Positions 11,735-22,771 of a stretch of DNA of 64,000 nucleotides are shown here, one piece after another. The notes beneath the pieces were generated by a model. The model did not search any database and was not told the DNA's origin. It saw only the letters and a list, made by a program, of their open reading frames with translations. Made by a program: the position numbers and the translations under genes. Origin of the DNA: Rhynchonema sp. JSB1_4 (taxonomy: Eukaryota > Nematoda > Chromadorea > Monhysterida > Xyalidae); the NCBI GenBank assembly GCA_030248065.1, contig JASAMV010001447.1:1-64000 (forward strand), given 5' to 3'. Within the stretch, counting starts at the first letter, position 1. Each line of letters starts with the position of its first letter.

Positions 11735-12598
11735 ATGTTGCCATCACTGTCAGTTTCACGACTGGTTTGTGGTTTTGGCGCGAGCACTTCACGGTTTTCG
11801 TGCTGGTCTGCGCTTCCAACAACATCAATAATTAACAACGATCATAATTTCATGGTCACACAAAAACGAGACAAACGATGGTGGCCGCAGCCTGTGTTAG
11901 TTTTTCTCTCAATTTCTCTGTTCTATTGATTGTGGTCGTTTAATGTCGTTGGAGCAAAAATGATCAGTAATTGTGGTTGTAGTGATCTTCTGTATTTTAG
12001 GCAAACAACACCACCGATTGGTCATTTTTGCTCGACGACGACAAGTGCACCAAACGCTATTGATGGTCACAAAAACGGTGAATCAACGAAAATGTCGGTT
12101 GCAACAAGCGAGTCGCCAGTCGTTGCCCCTCAACCCGGTGATCGAACGGGTCTGATCGTCGCCGATGGTACTGACGTGACCGTGGCGCGAATTCACGAAC
12201 TTCCGCTGGCCGAAAATCTCGACTGGCAGCTTGCCAAACCGATTTACGCCGATTTGCCGCCAGCTCGTGATCATTTCGCGTTGGTGAAAGGCGACGGAGG
12301 CGTGATGCTGGCCAATTTCGTGCTGTATTGTCGATCGATCGAAAAAACGCAAATCACCGCCAAAACGTACAATTCGCTGTCGCCGCAGGAGCACGACATC
12401 TATTTTGCGCATTTGTACGCTGTCCAGAAACGACTATTGACATACAAAGACCCGAAGACGAAGTATCAAGTGATGACAGTTTGCCAGTTGTTGTATAATG
12501 GAGAATGTTGCGGCAACGGGTGCCGGCATTGTCCGTATGAACAGAAGAATGTGCCGAAAGACAAGCGAAAAGTGTTCAATGGTGCCTATTACGTATGA
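11735..12598 (+). CDS. C1orf53: C1orf53-type (DUF5522) protein, probably mitochondrial
   Basis: The C-terminal part is diagnostic: TYKDPKTKYQVMTVCQLLYN followed by GECCGNGCRHCPYEQKNV and ending KVFNGAYYV. This is the CCG.xCRHCPY cysteine motif and the C-terminus of human C1orf53. Exon 2 is 12001-12598, behind a TATTTTAG acceptor. A phase-compatible exon 1 (11735-11805) gives a 222-residue protein whose first 40 residues are rich in R, S, L and lack acids (MLPSLSVSRLVCGFG...), like a mitochondrial targeting peptide. If exon 1 is wrong, the in-frame ATG at 12092 would start a 168-residue form. The biochemical function of the family is not known to me; the cysteine cluster suggests metal binding. 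The MRPL14 gene follows on the same strand about 330 bp later. Confidence 0.8.
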
Positions 12599-12930
12599 TT
12601 CGCAGCTTGACCAGTGCTCCCTGATTCGTGTCATTCTTTGTTGCAAATCATGATTATATCGTTTGAAAAAGTGCAATAAAAATTTGAAACAGCTCGAAGT
12701 CAATATTTCGGTGACCGGTGCGGTATCTAATTTGGGGGTCAGGTCTGCCTTTGTCACAACGTTTGTGCAAATGAGTTTTTTAGATGCCAAACACAAATGC
12801 TCCAAACGCAGGCAAGGCCGAACCAATCGATATCGTTTTTCAATCACTGAGCACTTGTGATGCAAATCTACGGAAACAAAAACGGTTTGAGGACAACAAC
12901 GTCCAACAACCCTGGAATTTCAGGCACGAA
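12599..12930. other. Spacer between C1orf53-type and MRPL14 genes
   Basis: AT-rich, with a TTTCAG acceptor at 12923 just before the MRPL14 ATG. That acceptor could be cis-splicing to an unseen leader exon or a trans-splice site. A frame open from 12784 runs into MRPL14 but its extra residues are acidic and unlike a targeting peptide. Confidence 0.45.
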
Positions 12931-13669
12931 ATGTCACGTCACCGCACCCGGCCACCCACGTTCGGTATCCATCGACGCACCAAGGTCAACGTGGTCGATA
13001 ATTCTGAGATCGGCCGCAAGGCGCTGATGAGCGGTCGGCCCGCCTACTGTTTCCAAGTGCTCAAATCCGGATATCGCAAGGATCACATGCCGAAAGCGGA
13101 ATTGGGCGATTTGGTTGGCGCTCTTGAACTTCAGTGGGCCAGCAACTCTAGGTTTCATGAAATGTGCGTGCTGTAAATCCATGTGACCACAGTTTAGTCC
13201 TGTAAATAATTGCTGATGGTCGTATGAACATTCATGCGTGGCTGCTGATTTGGGAAGTCGTGCATGGGAATTTTCCCTTCCTGTTCGTTTTGTAGCCACA
13301 CCACCACCGAAATAAGGCTAGTGTTGGCGTAGTTTGTGTCGTACATCTCGATTTCTAAGCGTAACCAGAGATTTTATGTGGACAAGACTTGTCCTGATAC
13401 TTCCAAGGGAAGAACAAAATAATCCGTTCCAGTTATACGTGGCCGTGCAAGGCGAGGTGTTCAAAGCGATTGTGGTTGGATGCAAGAACCACATGCAACG
13501 CGTGCAACATAGTGTGCCCAGCTATGACACTAACAATGTGGTGTTGTTGACCAGAGATGGCAATTTGGTGGGTACACGCATTCTGGCACCGATACCACAC
13601 GCGTTGAGACGCATGCGACACAAAGCGCACATGACCAAACTGTTGTCGATTGCAACCAAATTCGTGTGA
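12931..13669 (+). CDS. MRPL14: Mitochondrial ribosomal protein uL14m
   Basis: Two exons, 12931-13113 and 13433-13669, give 139 residues (human MRPL14 has 145). Family signatures: KVNVVDNSEIGRK near the start, GDLLYVAVQGEVFKAIVVGC across the exon junction, YDTNNVVLLTRDGNLVGTRI, and the terminus LRRMRHKAHMTKLLSIATKF. uL14 binds 16S-like rRNA at the subunit interface of the mitochondrial large subunit. The intron starts GTTGGC. The N-terminal extension before the conserved core is short (about 20 basic residues), so an extra upstream leader exon is possible. It converges with EIF2B2 146 bp downstream. Confidence 0.9.
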
Positions 13670-13814
13670 TTGATTGATTTTGGGATTTTATGTTTTGATC
13701 TTGTCGCGCCGAAACCGGATTACGATCGATAAATAACAAAAGAATGATAAATTCAACAGATACAATTGAGTTGAACAACCAACACCACAATAGTGGCTGT
13801 CATAACTATACAGA

Positions 13815-15888
13815 TTACGCGCAGCTGATATCGTCCGGATGAAAATATTCGCCCAATAATCGGTACACGTACGATGGCGCTGTTGCAAACCTGAAAGACT
13901 TGCGGAACAAAGGATTTCATGACAAAAAAAGTTCTTCCACGAAAAACGTTCCCAACTCACGTTTGCATAATGTAGAGACTGACCAACTCAGGCGGCACAT
14001 AATCGAATGTCGTGTTGTACACGTTCACTTTGCTCATCAGATCGGCTAAAGTATTGGTTTATCTTGTTCTGTTTCAAAACCTAAAGTTTCCACGTTAACT
14101 CAGGCATGATACGCCTGGAAACGCTCAAATCTTGCGTAACAGTGATGCAATACTGATCATGAGCGCTACATAGCTAGCTGTGAGAACATTTCTCGTACTT
14201 TCACAAGCTTATGTGCGCGGCATCAAAATTCTTTGCTTGTCACAATAGATAAATAATATACCTCCACAGTCTGACGACAGCAAAGCCAACGGTGATCGAA
14301 CTTCATTGAATTGCTCCTGGTCATCGGCGGACATAAACTTGGGTGTGAGCTTGTAGAATGCGGCGCACACCTGTGTGTTGAATAAGTATTAATATAATAA
14401 AGATATGTATTCTCTGAATAATCGCGATTTCACTCACAATTACTGGGACCGAGTATCGCTTAGCGGCCAGGCACAACGCATACGTACCTGCTGGACCAAC
14501 GAAACCCCCGTCCGCGAGCACACAGTGCGCACCCAATAACACTTTGTTCACCTGCGCGAAGATATTTCTTTGAATAAACGAAATGGAAGAGAAAATGATC
14601 CCCAAAATGGATACCTGCGGCATGACAGCACACACGGCAGCATCTGGCACCGATTCAATGCCACTAAATTTCGGACCATCTTTCTTGTCCGACTTTTTCG
14701 TCTCCTCGCGTAGTCGTTCGCACAGAGCATCACCCTTCAACGCAAAGAACGTTTTTGTTGAATTTTTGCATAAGAGTTGTGCAGCATGTTTTTGGTTGCC
14801 TGCTCCTGCACCAGGTCCAGGTCATCGTCAGTGCGATATGCAGTGGCCACGTGACCCCAACAAGCAGGCTGACCTTATTTTCGGGCGAGCATTGCACCAC
14901 CAATACACGGAATCGCTTCTTTCGCGCAGCAACCTGAAATACAGATGAAAGGAGCCGAACAACGTATTACATCTCTGAATGTAAGTGCAATGAAACATCA
15001 ACTCACTAATGCAAACTGCTCAACCGTTGTTGAGTGTGACAGAGTCAATACAGTGTCCCGATCATCAATGTGGTCAGGCGCTTGGGCCGTGATGGTCTCC
15101 ACACCACATTCTAGCTCCTGAAACACTTGGCTGGCATTGTAACTGGTTTTGAACACAATCGCAATACCGAACACCATCGAGACTGCGAACACGCCTGTAT
15201 GTATTCGCCCAATGTTTCAATCATGGCGTGTTTGAGTTTGTTTCGATCAATTGACAACGTTGACGCATCCTGCGACTCCCATAGGGTCTGGATGGAATGA
15301 AACAGAATGAGCAACATTTCATGGACAAGGCAGACAAAATCTCTAAAAAAATATCAACTGGTCAAACCTGAAGTGAATCATAGGGATCCGAGGGCACTTC
15401 ATCCATTCCACTGTACAATCTGATTCGTTCTTCGCGCACCAGTTTCAGAACTGAAATTGAATATCGTATAAAATGAAGCATCACAAAAGTAAACGACCAA
15501 CCTCTGAGCACCATATTACCCACAACATACTGGGTCGCACGAGCTTCGGCCAATTGACGGCCCTCAGAACGGATTAGCTCGATTAGTTCACTGAAGTAAA
15601 ATTGAAAATGCTCATGGTTGGACGCTTGGCATGAAAGGTTGCCCTCCAAAATATCACCAACTTTATATTTGTGTATCTGCCCTGCCCGACCACTTTGCGC
15701 ATATGGGACACGACAGCTTTAGCGACATCGAAAGCGCAACCGCCTAACTTGCTGAAGGTCAGAAAAATAAGATTAACGCAGGGCAGTCGCAGACATGATA
15801 ATAAATTGATAAAAAAGCACACACACCCTTGTTTCAAATCAACGATCAAGCGATTTCGATCCAGTTCAATCACGTCCGCTTTCGACAT
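13815..15888 (-). CDS. EIF2B2: Translation initiation factor eIF2B subunit beta
   Basis: Twelve exons: 15888-15827, 15751-15662, 15590-15502, 15450-15368, 15287-15195, 15117-15007, 14933-14874, 14734-14615, 14551-14438, 14370-14262, 14045-13961 and 13890-13815. They total 363 residues (human 351), all phase-consistent. Signatures: VGNMVLRVLKLVREE, the Rossmann-like AARKKRFRVLVVQCSPENK, VPDAAVCAVMPQVNKVLLGA, TYALCLAAKRYSVPVI, FDYVPPELVSLYI and the terminus PSYVYRLLGEYFHPDD. The protein is a regulatory-core subunit of the eIF2B decamer, which recharges eIF2 with GTP and senses eIF2-alpha phosphorylation. Intron 5 appears to use a GC donor (CAG|GCGTGT), the only phase-compatible choice. Introns 2 and 3 start GTTGGT. 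The ATG follows an acceptor-like TTACAG by 16 bases. NOP2 lies upstream on the same strand, about 300 bp away. Confidence 0.93.
14798..14862 (+). repeat. Dispersed intronic repeat, copy 2
   Basis: This copy lies in intron 7 of EIF2B2, antisense to the gene: CACCAGGTCCAGGTCATCG, TCAGTGCGATATGCAGTGG, then CCACGTGACC. It has the same core and the same CACGTGAC tail as the copies near 9412 and 35660. Confidence 0.65.
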
Positions 15889-16194
15889 ACTGCCAGTATT
15901 CGCACTGTAACGACACCTTGAGGCGATCATCGTAAGATGCGCTTGTATGAAAAAAATATTCAAAGTATAACTCGTTGAGTTCAGGTTCGCGTGAAACGAA
16001 TGATCCTCAGCAAGCCAGGACAACTTATTATTGCATCATGCTTGAATCAGCCATTTTTATGTCCACCAATATTTTTTCCACTTCAGAAAGTCTGACGCAA
16101 CAAGCAACAAGTAACAAACGGCAACAAATTGCAACAACATTGTAATTTCCAATATAAAAAACTAATTCAAACAGGAAAACTACGTTGGATTGAT

Positions 16195-19100
16195 TTACGA
16201 TGCCTCATCAACTTTTGGCTTCTTTCGTTTAGGCTTGCGCTTTTTCTTCTTTTTCGAAGTGGATGGAGCGCTTGAGTCAGTTTGCGGAGACAGTGTTGTT
16301 TTCGGCTTCTTAGGTTTCGGTTCTGGAGTCTCCTTGCTAATGATAACAGTCTCAGTGGTGGTCGCAGGGGCACTTTTGCGTTTCTTATTCTTCTTCTTCT
16401 TCCTGTTCGCTGGGCCCACACTGTGACTGGCGACAGTTTCAGCAATTGGTTTAGCATTTTTCAGCGCAGACTTTTCTGACTCCGTTTCAGCCGCCTCTTG
16501 GAATTTTGCTGTGGATGCGGGTGCACTCTGACGGTTCCGTTTCTTGTTCTTCTTCTTTCTCTTTGACTTCACACTGGATCCTATACACGTTTGGTCTGCG
16601 GTCGGGTCAGGTGTTGTCGTTTTCGGACCGCTATCGGGTCTGCGAGCCTTTTTCGGTGATTTTGTCACTTTCGCTGCTGACTGCTTTGGCGTGTCATTCA
16701 CCCCAGCGGCTGTGGCTTCACCGTCCAACTGTTCAGCGTCTTTGGCCGCGTCCACGTCTGAAAATTAGCATAAAACATGTTTTGCTTAATTTTTTCCGTT
16801 TATCATTTAATAGAATATCCATCCTAACCTTTCGGTATTTCATTCGAATACTTTCGCAATTTTGCCACAAAGAATCCATCCATATTGTGCGTGTGCGGGT
16901 AGTAGCGGCGGCATAGATTCAACGAAGGATGGAAGCGGTACTCGCGATATCTGACAACAGTTATATTAACACAAATTCTTGAAATTAAAACGAAATTATT
17001 AGCGAATGAAAAGTTCGAGGACAAACTTTGCAAATCCGTCGAATCCAAATTCAATGCCAGTCGGCACCAATTTGACGTGTCGTTTGCTCAACGCGTAGTT
17101 CACGACCGCTTCGTTTTCTTCAACCTGAGAAACGAAATCAGAATCAGCATAAAATATAAAAGAATATAAAAGAAAAATGACAAATAGATTTCAAGACGAG
17201 GCGCCAACCAATATGGAACACGTTGAATAGACCATGTAGCCACCAGTTTTCGAGTTTGCGTCAAGCGAATCAATTGCGGCCAAGATCAACTTGCGCTGCA
17301 GCGTGTGCCGTCGTTGCACGTCGGTTTTGTCCTGCAAAATTTGTAGTTTTTATGAAACACCATTTTTTTCGGAAGAAATATGATTTCGTGAGCACATGTA
17401 AAATGAAAGGTAAGTTTGGTCCAACAAATCCGAAACATCAGCGAGGCCGTTGTAACGCGCAGTGCAGTTGCAATGCACGTGTCCACCCCATTCCATGCCA
17501 GTGGACAAATTTATCAATTTCATTCATTCGATTGTTTTTGCCCGTTTCTTGCTCTCTACTGACTGAACCATCCATGCCAAGTTGACTACCGTAACCTGAC
17601 TACATACAGTATATCATCATGTACCCAATCATGCCCCTGGACCCGATGTGTTCGTTGCTGCTTGGCGTCATCGGCGCGCTCTCAATTCTTCTATTTGTGA
17701 TCACCGGATGCGGCGGAAAGAATAAGAAACAACAACCGGCCGTGAGTTGCCGCGGGGCTATTCTCTTTGGTAACATTCACGTTTTCACTTCTCTTCACAA
17801 TGTTTTGTGCGTATGCGCGCAGTATGGCACAATGAGCGGCATCAAACACGGTGATCGGATCGGTTTGCCTGGGCCGCGTCAATTTTTTCTTGGACCAACC
17901 TAGCAAATCTTGAAATAACCTGAACTAAAAATCACATCACGTGACTGTGAACAGGGTCATACTTGCGTTCCGAGCCGATCACCAAGTTTGATGTCCGGTC
18001 AGGATTTTGAGACAATCTAACATTTCAGGCGGCGCCACCTCCAGCCGCGGCGGCGCAACCAGATGCGAATGCAGCGCCACCAGCGGTCGACGGCGGAGAC
18101 ACACCAGCTGCTGAGAGTGGAGCGAAAAGCGAAGAACATGGAGAGGAGAAAACGGCGCAGGAAGAAAAGGAGGAGAAAAACGAAGACGACGCGAAAAAAG
18201 ACGACGAAAAAAAAGAGGACACGACGCAAGGCGAAGAGAAACACGACGAAAAGAATGAAGACGAATAAAAATGGCCCCAGACATGTATGAAAAACGATTT
18301 TGATACTCAGTGATTGATATCACAAACGAATGAAACTAATCACTACGGGCGCATGCGCCATAACTTCACCGTATACTTTCAAAAACCGTCCTGGTGCGCC
18401 AGTGGTGTTGCATTTCTCACACAAACCCCCAAAATATACCAAATAATTGAATCATTCAGTGATCATAGAACTTGAATAAAGCCAAACCAGCTGTTGTCTA
18501 CTGAACAAACAATTATCTTCCGCGCTTGTGAAGAGTAAATTTTGACATCATGTATCCGTTGCGCTCATGCGTAAAACCGATAAAATCGAAGAATTTGTGT
18601 GGGTGTACCTTGCTCATTTTCACTGATTGGTCCTTTGATATAACGCCCGTGCCGCTACATGGTGCGTCCAACAAGACACGATCAAAACTGTGGCTTTGCA
18701 ACTGAAATAATAAGAACAATAAAGGAAATATTACTTTGTTTAATCCAAAATAGAATGTCAACACACCTTTGGGAACATGACAGCATCCAGATTTGATACG
18801 ACAGCGTTGTTGATGCCGAGTCGATGCAGATTGCCGACAATTGATTTGCACCTGGATATAGACAGGCCGGTCAAAAGTATTAGAATCGGTTGGGTCTTGC
18901 TTTGCTTCCGCTATATTTGGCAGTGAAAGTACTTCGAGACTAAATATGATTGATGGGACTAAGGCAGCTCCCAGCTATCGTATAGTGTCAAAATTCACAA
19001 CCTAAACGAACCATATCCTTCTCGACAAACCTGTCAGCCTTCAATTCATTGGCGAACAATACGCCGGTATTCTTCATAAGGGCAGCGATGTGCGTTGTCT

Positions 19101-21413
19101 TGCCCCCAGGTGCGGCACACATATCCAGAACACGTTCATTCTCCTGCGGCGCTAATGCCATCACCGGCAGCAGACTGCTGGCGCCTTGCAGCATGTAGTG
19201 ACCCGCTAGGTATTCGGGTGTGGCACCTGCCGATAGATCAGGTATGGTGAAACATTAGTGTGCTTCGCATGCAATTTGTTAGAAGAGTCAGGTTTGGTTT
19301 CTGTGGAATATTAGTGAGCTTTGCAGAATTAATTGGTCTAGCGTAACAGTGCCAATCTGTCAAAAAAGACAATTCCACTTTCACTTTCATTCATACACGG
19401 ACCGATGGGAATTTGTGAATCATAGACGGTCAGCGACACTTTGCTCCAATCACCAGTTGGCTCCACGTTCACGCCACGGTTGATCAAGGCCTGCAAAAAA
19501 ACGGAAGCTTCAAATAAATTCAGGAAAATTCTTAACCATTTCACGACTGATTAAAATTTTGGAGAAACCCAAAACTAATAAAAATCTAAGTACCGCAACC
19601 TGAGCGAGATCCCGTCTTCGCGTTTTGAGCGTGTTGGTGCGAATTGTCATCGGACGCGGGGCGTCATTCGCTTCCAGAAATTCACGAATCTAGAAATAAC
19701 AGATGAACGATGATGTTCCACAGCCCTGTTTCACAAAAAGTCAAACTGTCATAAATGTAACCCCTCACCTCAGGCAATGGTATGATGCTGAGCACTTTCT
19801 CCATCAGATAATCATTGTAATTGTAGTAGGCACACAGGTCCTTCTTCAGTATCTCCATGTAGTCCGCACGACTTCTACGACAAGAATAGAAGCAATCAGG
19901 TGTGTGTGCGTGTGATATCAATGTATTGCGTTTCCGTGTGCAGGATCTCAGAACCATTTGCAATTCTGTTCTAAGGTCCACATTGCTATCTAGTCCATTG
20001 CCCATCGCACTGACGACGTCCTGGTGCACCAGCCGTCGGTGAGAACATGACGAAACGAGCAACCCACACAATAGCCAATGGCAAACAAATACTTCTCAAA
20101 CCTGTCCTCCTGTCGTTTGTTCCTAAAATCGCCCAAAACATTGATGACATTCTGTATTCGATCGGTGATAACGCCCAAATCAGGCGCCGTCGATAGTTGC
20201 GATTCAACATCGTCAACCGAAGGCAGGGTGTATCGATCGGATTGTTGAATGTTCGTCACCAATTCGGCTGTTGACAGACGCCTGTGTGGTGGGAGAGACA
20301 ATGTGGGACGGCGGACACGTGTGGCAAATGAAATTTCCAAATCCAAATGGGACATCTATAGATCTCAGCGCGCAAGACTGTGAATCGGATGAAGTGCGAC
20401 TGATACCTGACCTTGTGACGGTTGAACTGAACTAACATGGAAAACTCTATTCTGGCCAGGAAATGTTTTGGAAACAATATAAAAACCTGCGCTGAATACA
20501 GATCGGATGTTTTCTTGACGGAACTCCCAAACCCGCCGAAACCCCAAGTAATTGCGGCCCAGTAACAGAACTAACTTGTCAACTTCCCGTTTCTTCAATA
20601 TCTTCTTTGACGCCTTCTCGATTGGCAACTGCAAGGCGAAAGAGAAAATGAGGAAATAAAAATCAAATTGACAACAATCGACGGCACCGAAATTCGATCA
20701 GATGTAGCGATGGTGTCAACATTACACAGATGAACGTGTTCGTGTATCCAAATACCGAAAATCTCAAGTCACAAACCTCTCCATCGCTCTGATCCGACCT
20801 CTCAGCCAGACTCGACTCGTCCATGAAACTGCTATCACCCGAATCGATCTGTTCATCCTGATCAGTCAACAAATCGATGTCACTGAGGTCGTCGTCGTCG
20901 GATTCGGACTGGAAAACAAGAGTGCAAAATTTACGTATGATGCAATCTTGCGGGAGAAACCACGTGGTGCATTCGCACTGACGACGACGTGGTACACCGC
21001 TCGTCTGTTGAGGTCGAAACGGGCGATCACACACGAAACGTTGTAAACGCCATAGCAAAGCAAGCAACAAAAAAATCAACACACAAGTGTAGGTTGGTGG
21101 TAAGCGAGTTACGCGCCGTGCGAGACACCACACATTGTGGACATACCTGATTTCCATTGGCGAACAATGCCATTTTCGGTGTCTCTTTGCCAGCTGACAA
21201 TCGTTTCCCTTTGGTCGACTTTTTCGAACCGGATGGTTTCTGATTGTCGACCGTTACTTTTGCCTTTTTCTTGCTCATTTTCGTTGGTTTGCTTGTATCT
21301 GGACAGGGATGTTCCATCGGCCCGCTACTTGCTCTTTTGGTCATTTTTTTCCTCTTCTTGCCCGATTTCTTCGGAGAACTGACATCATCTTTTAGTTCCC
21401 GTATGGAAACCAT
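16195..21413 (-). CDS. NOP2: 25S/28S rRNA cytosine-C5 methyltransferase NOP2
   Basis: Fourteen exons: 21413-21147, 20908-20777, 20628-20576, 20281-20102, 19874-19769, 19689-19600, 19490-19403, 19226-19031, 18851-18767, 18701-18609, 17331-17209, 17124-17027, 16950-16829 and 16757-16195. They encode 731 residues. The N-terminus is lysine-rich, then acidic. The NOP2/NSUN core begins with [19 protein letters not shown] and [18 protein letters not shown]. Next come the SAM-binding loop [14 protein letters not shown], motif [16 protein letters not shown], and motif VI with the catalytic TC (YMVYSTCSI). [18 protein letters not shown] closes the core. A 187-codon basic tail follows. NOP2 methylates large-subunit rRNA in the nucleolus. 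Intron 10 hosts another gene on the opposite strand; intron 11 starts GTTGGC; introns 1 and 4 hold dispersed repeats. Confidence 0.93.
17619..18268 (+). CDS. Small N-anchored membrane protein with acidic tail, nested in a NOP2 intron
   Basis: Two exons, 17619-17741 (donor GTGAGT) and 18029-18268 (acceptor CATTTCAG), encode 120 residues. Residues about 8-32 form one hydrophobic segment ([19 protein letters not shown]) followed by a [11 protein letters not shown] stop-transfer stretch. Residues 42-65 are Ala/Pro rich, and the remainder is a highly charged E/K/D tail without structure. No family is recognised. The order (short N-terminus, one membrane span, GC-GGK juxtamembrane, low-complexity cytoplasmic tail) suggests a small type III membrane protein. 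The gene lies entirely within NOP2 intron 10 (17332-18608) on the opposite strand. Clean splice signals, an uninterrupted frame and correct phase support it as a real gene. Confidence 0.6.
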
Positions 21414-22771
21414 ATTGACGAGGAAATAGAAAGCACAACGCTGTGAACAAGAAAGCTACAGCGGCATTGTAACGACATTCACAGGGAGGTCAGGTATTTC
21501 TATGGTTGGATAACCATATTCAAAGCAATATTAAGCAAGCGTAAATAAATACCGAGCATTATTTTTATTGACACAGAAAATTTAACGAGAAAATGCACAT
21601 GTAAATGAGACCCGTTAAAAAAATTGACCGAGAAAAATGCACATGAGAACGTGAGACCCGTATTATTCAAGTGACCACGCGTTGTGGAGATTATCACATC
21701 GCAGATCGCAGCGAGGGCAGATCGAACCACGTTTGTAGGTTTCAAAAGCCTGAAAATGTACACTTTGTGAGATTTTAAAAAAGAATCATGTTGTGTGATT
21801 CTGCCTACTTATCACATCAATCAAACGCAACGCAACTGCAGAGAAAAGCTAAGAAATAGTCACATTAAGTGGAGATCTCTTCAACTTTGCTGAACAGTTG
21901 CTTGCGCGCAAAAGTTTTTTTTGAACTTACCAATTTGTACCGAAATTGATGTGAAATTCGATTTTCGCTGTCATGGAAACACAGCTAAACACGTATACAA
22001 ATGTTTTCTGTGTTTCACTTCAGGTCAATATCAGACAGATTTTTATTTGGGAAACAGTTCACACAATATTTGAAGAAACAGAGCGTTTCAGAAACAACAA
22101 AAACCAGAAAGAAAATAGAATGGGACAACACTAGCATGATCCCATTGCAAAATATTTTCAGTGGGCATATTTTTTACGATACGAAACTACAGCAACGAGC
22201 AATTGAAATGCGGACTAAAATCAGACGGATATCAGAGAAAAACGAGTTTGCATGGGAAAATTTTCCATTTTGCAGCAGGTGCATTTTAGGAGAACAAGAC
22301 GCGTGCGGCCAGAAAAAACGTGTCTTGCGTTCGCACAAAATGCCAAGTATCTGCAAAATAGGAAAATTCAACATGCCCCAAAGCTTCCTAAGGAAACCTA
22401 GATGTGTTCGACATTGACAAAAAGATGATTAGCCATAAAAATACAAATCCGACAGAAACAAAATATACTTGACAAAATAGCAAACCACCAATTCAAATAT
22501 CGAATTGGTTGACTGCATAATGCAACAGCAAACACAATTGTTGATGTTTCATTCGACGTGTGTATTTTTGGAATGACATAACGTACGATTATGCCATTGC
22601 TGCATTCCCGCGTGACTCTAGTATTCTGAAAGCAAACAGGAAACTTTTACAATTTTGTTTCATCGTAAAGTTCAGTTTCTTTGAACTTTTGACAATGCCG
22701 GGAAGTTTTGAGTTGAGATTCGGTTAATTTTGATTAGTCAAACCAGCCAGGCGTAAATCGCAAATTACTTC
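21414..22771. other. Spacer with a possible orphan terminal exon
   Basis: On the minus strand 21749-21663 follows a TTTTCAG acceptor and encodes AFETYKRGSICPRCDLRCDN then LHNAWSLE and stop. It is a plausible last exon with a Cys-pair knuckle, but no upstream exon could be linked in phase. Around 21590-21660 a unit GACCGAGAAAAATGCACATG / GAGACCCGT is present about twice in tandem. A plus-strand frame at 22001-22417 has no recognisable content. Confidence 0.35.

Noticed and set aside
22001..22417. 138-codon plus-strand frame in the NOP2 / TDP-43-domain spacer.
   Set aside because: AT-rich composition, no motif, no upstream promoter or splice support. A chance frame cannot be excluded.
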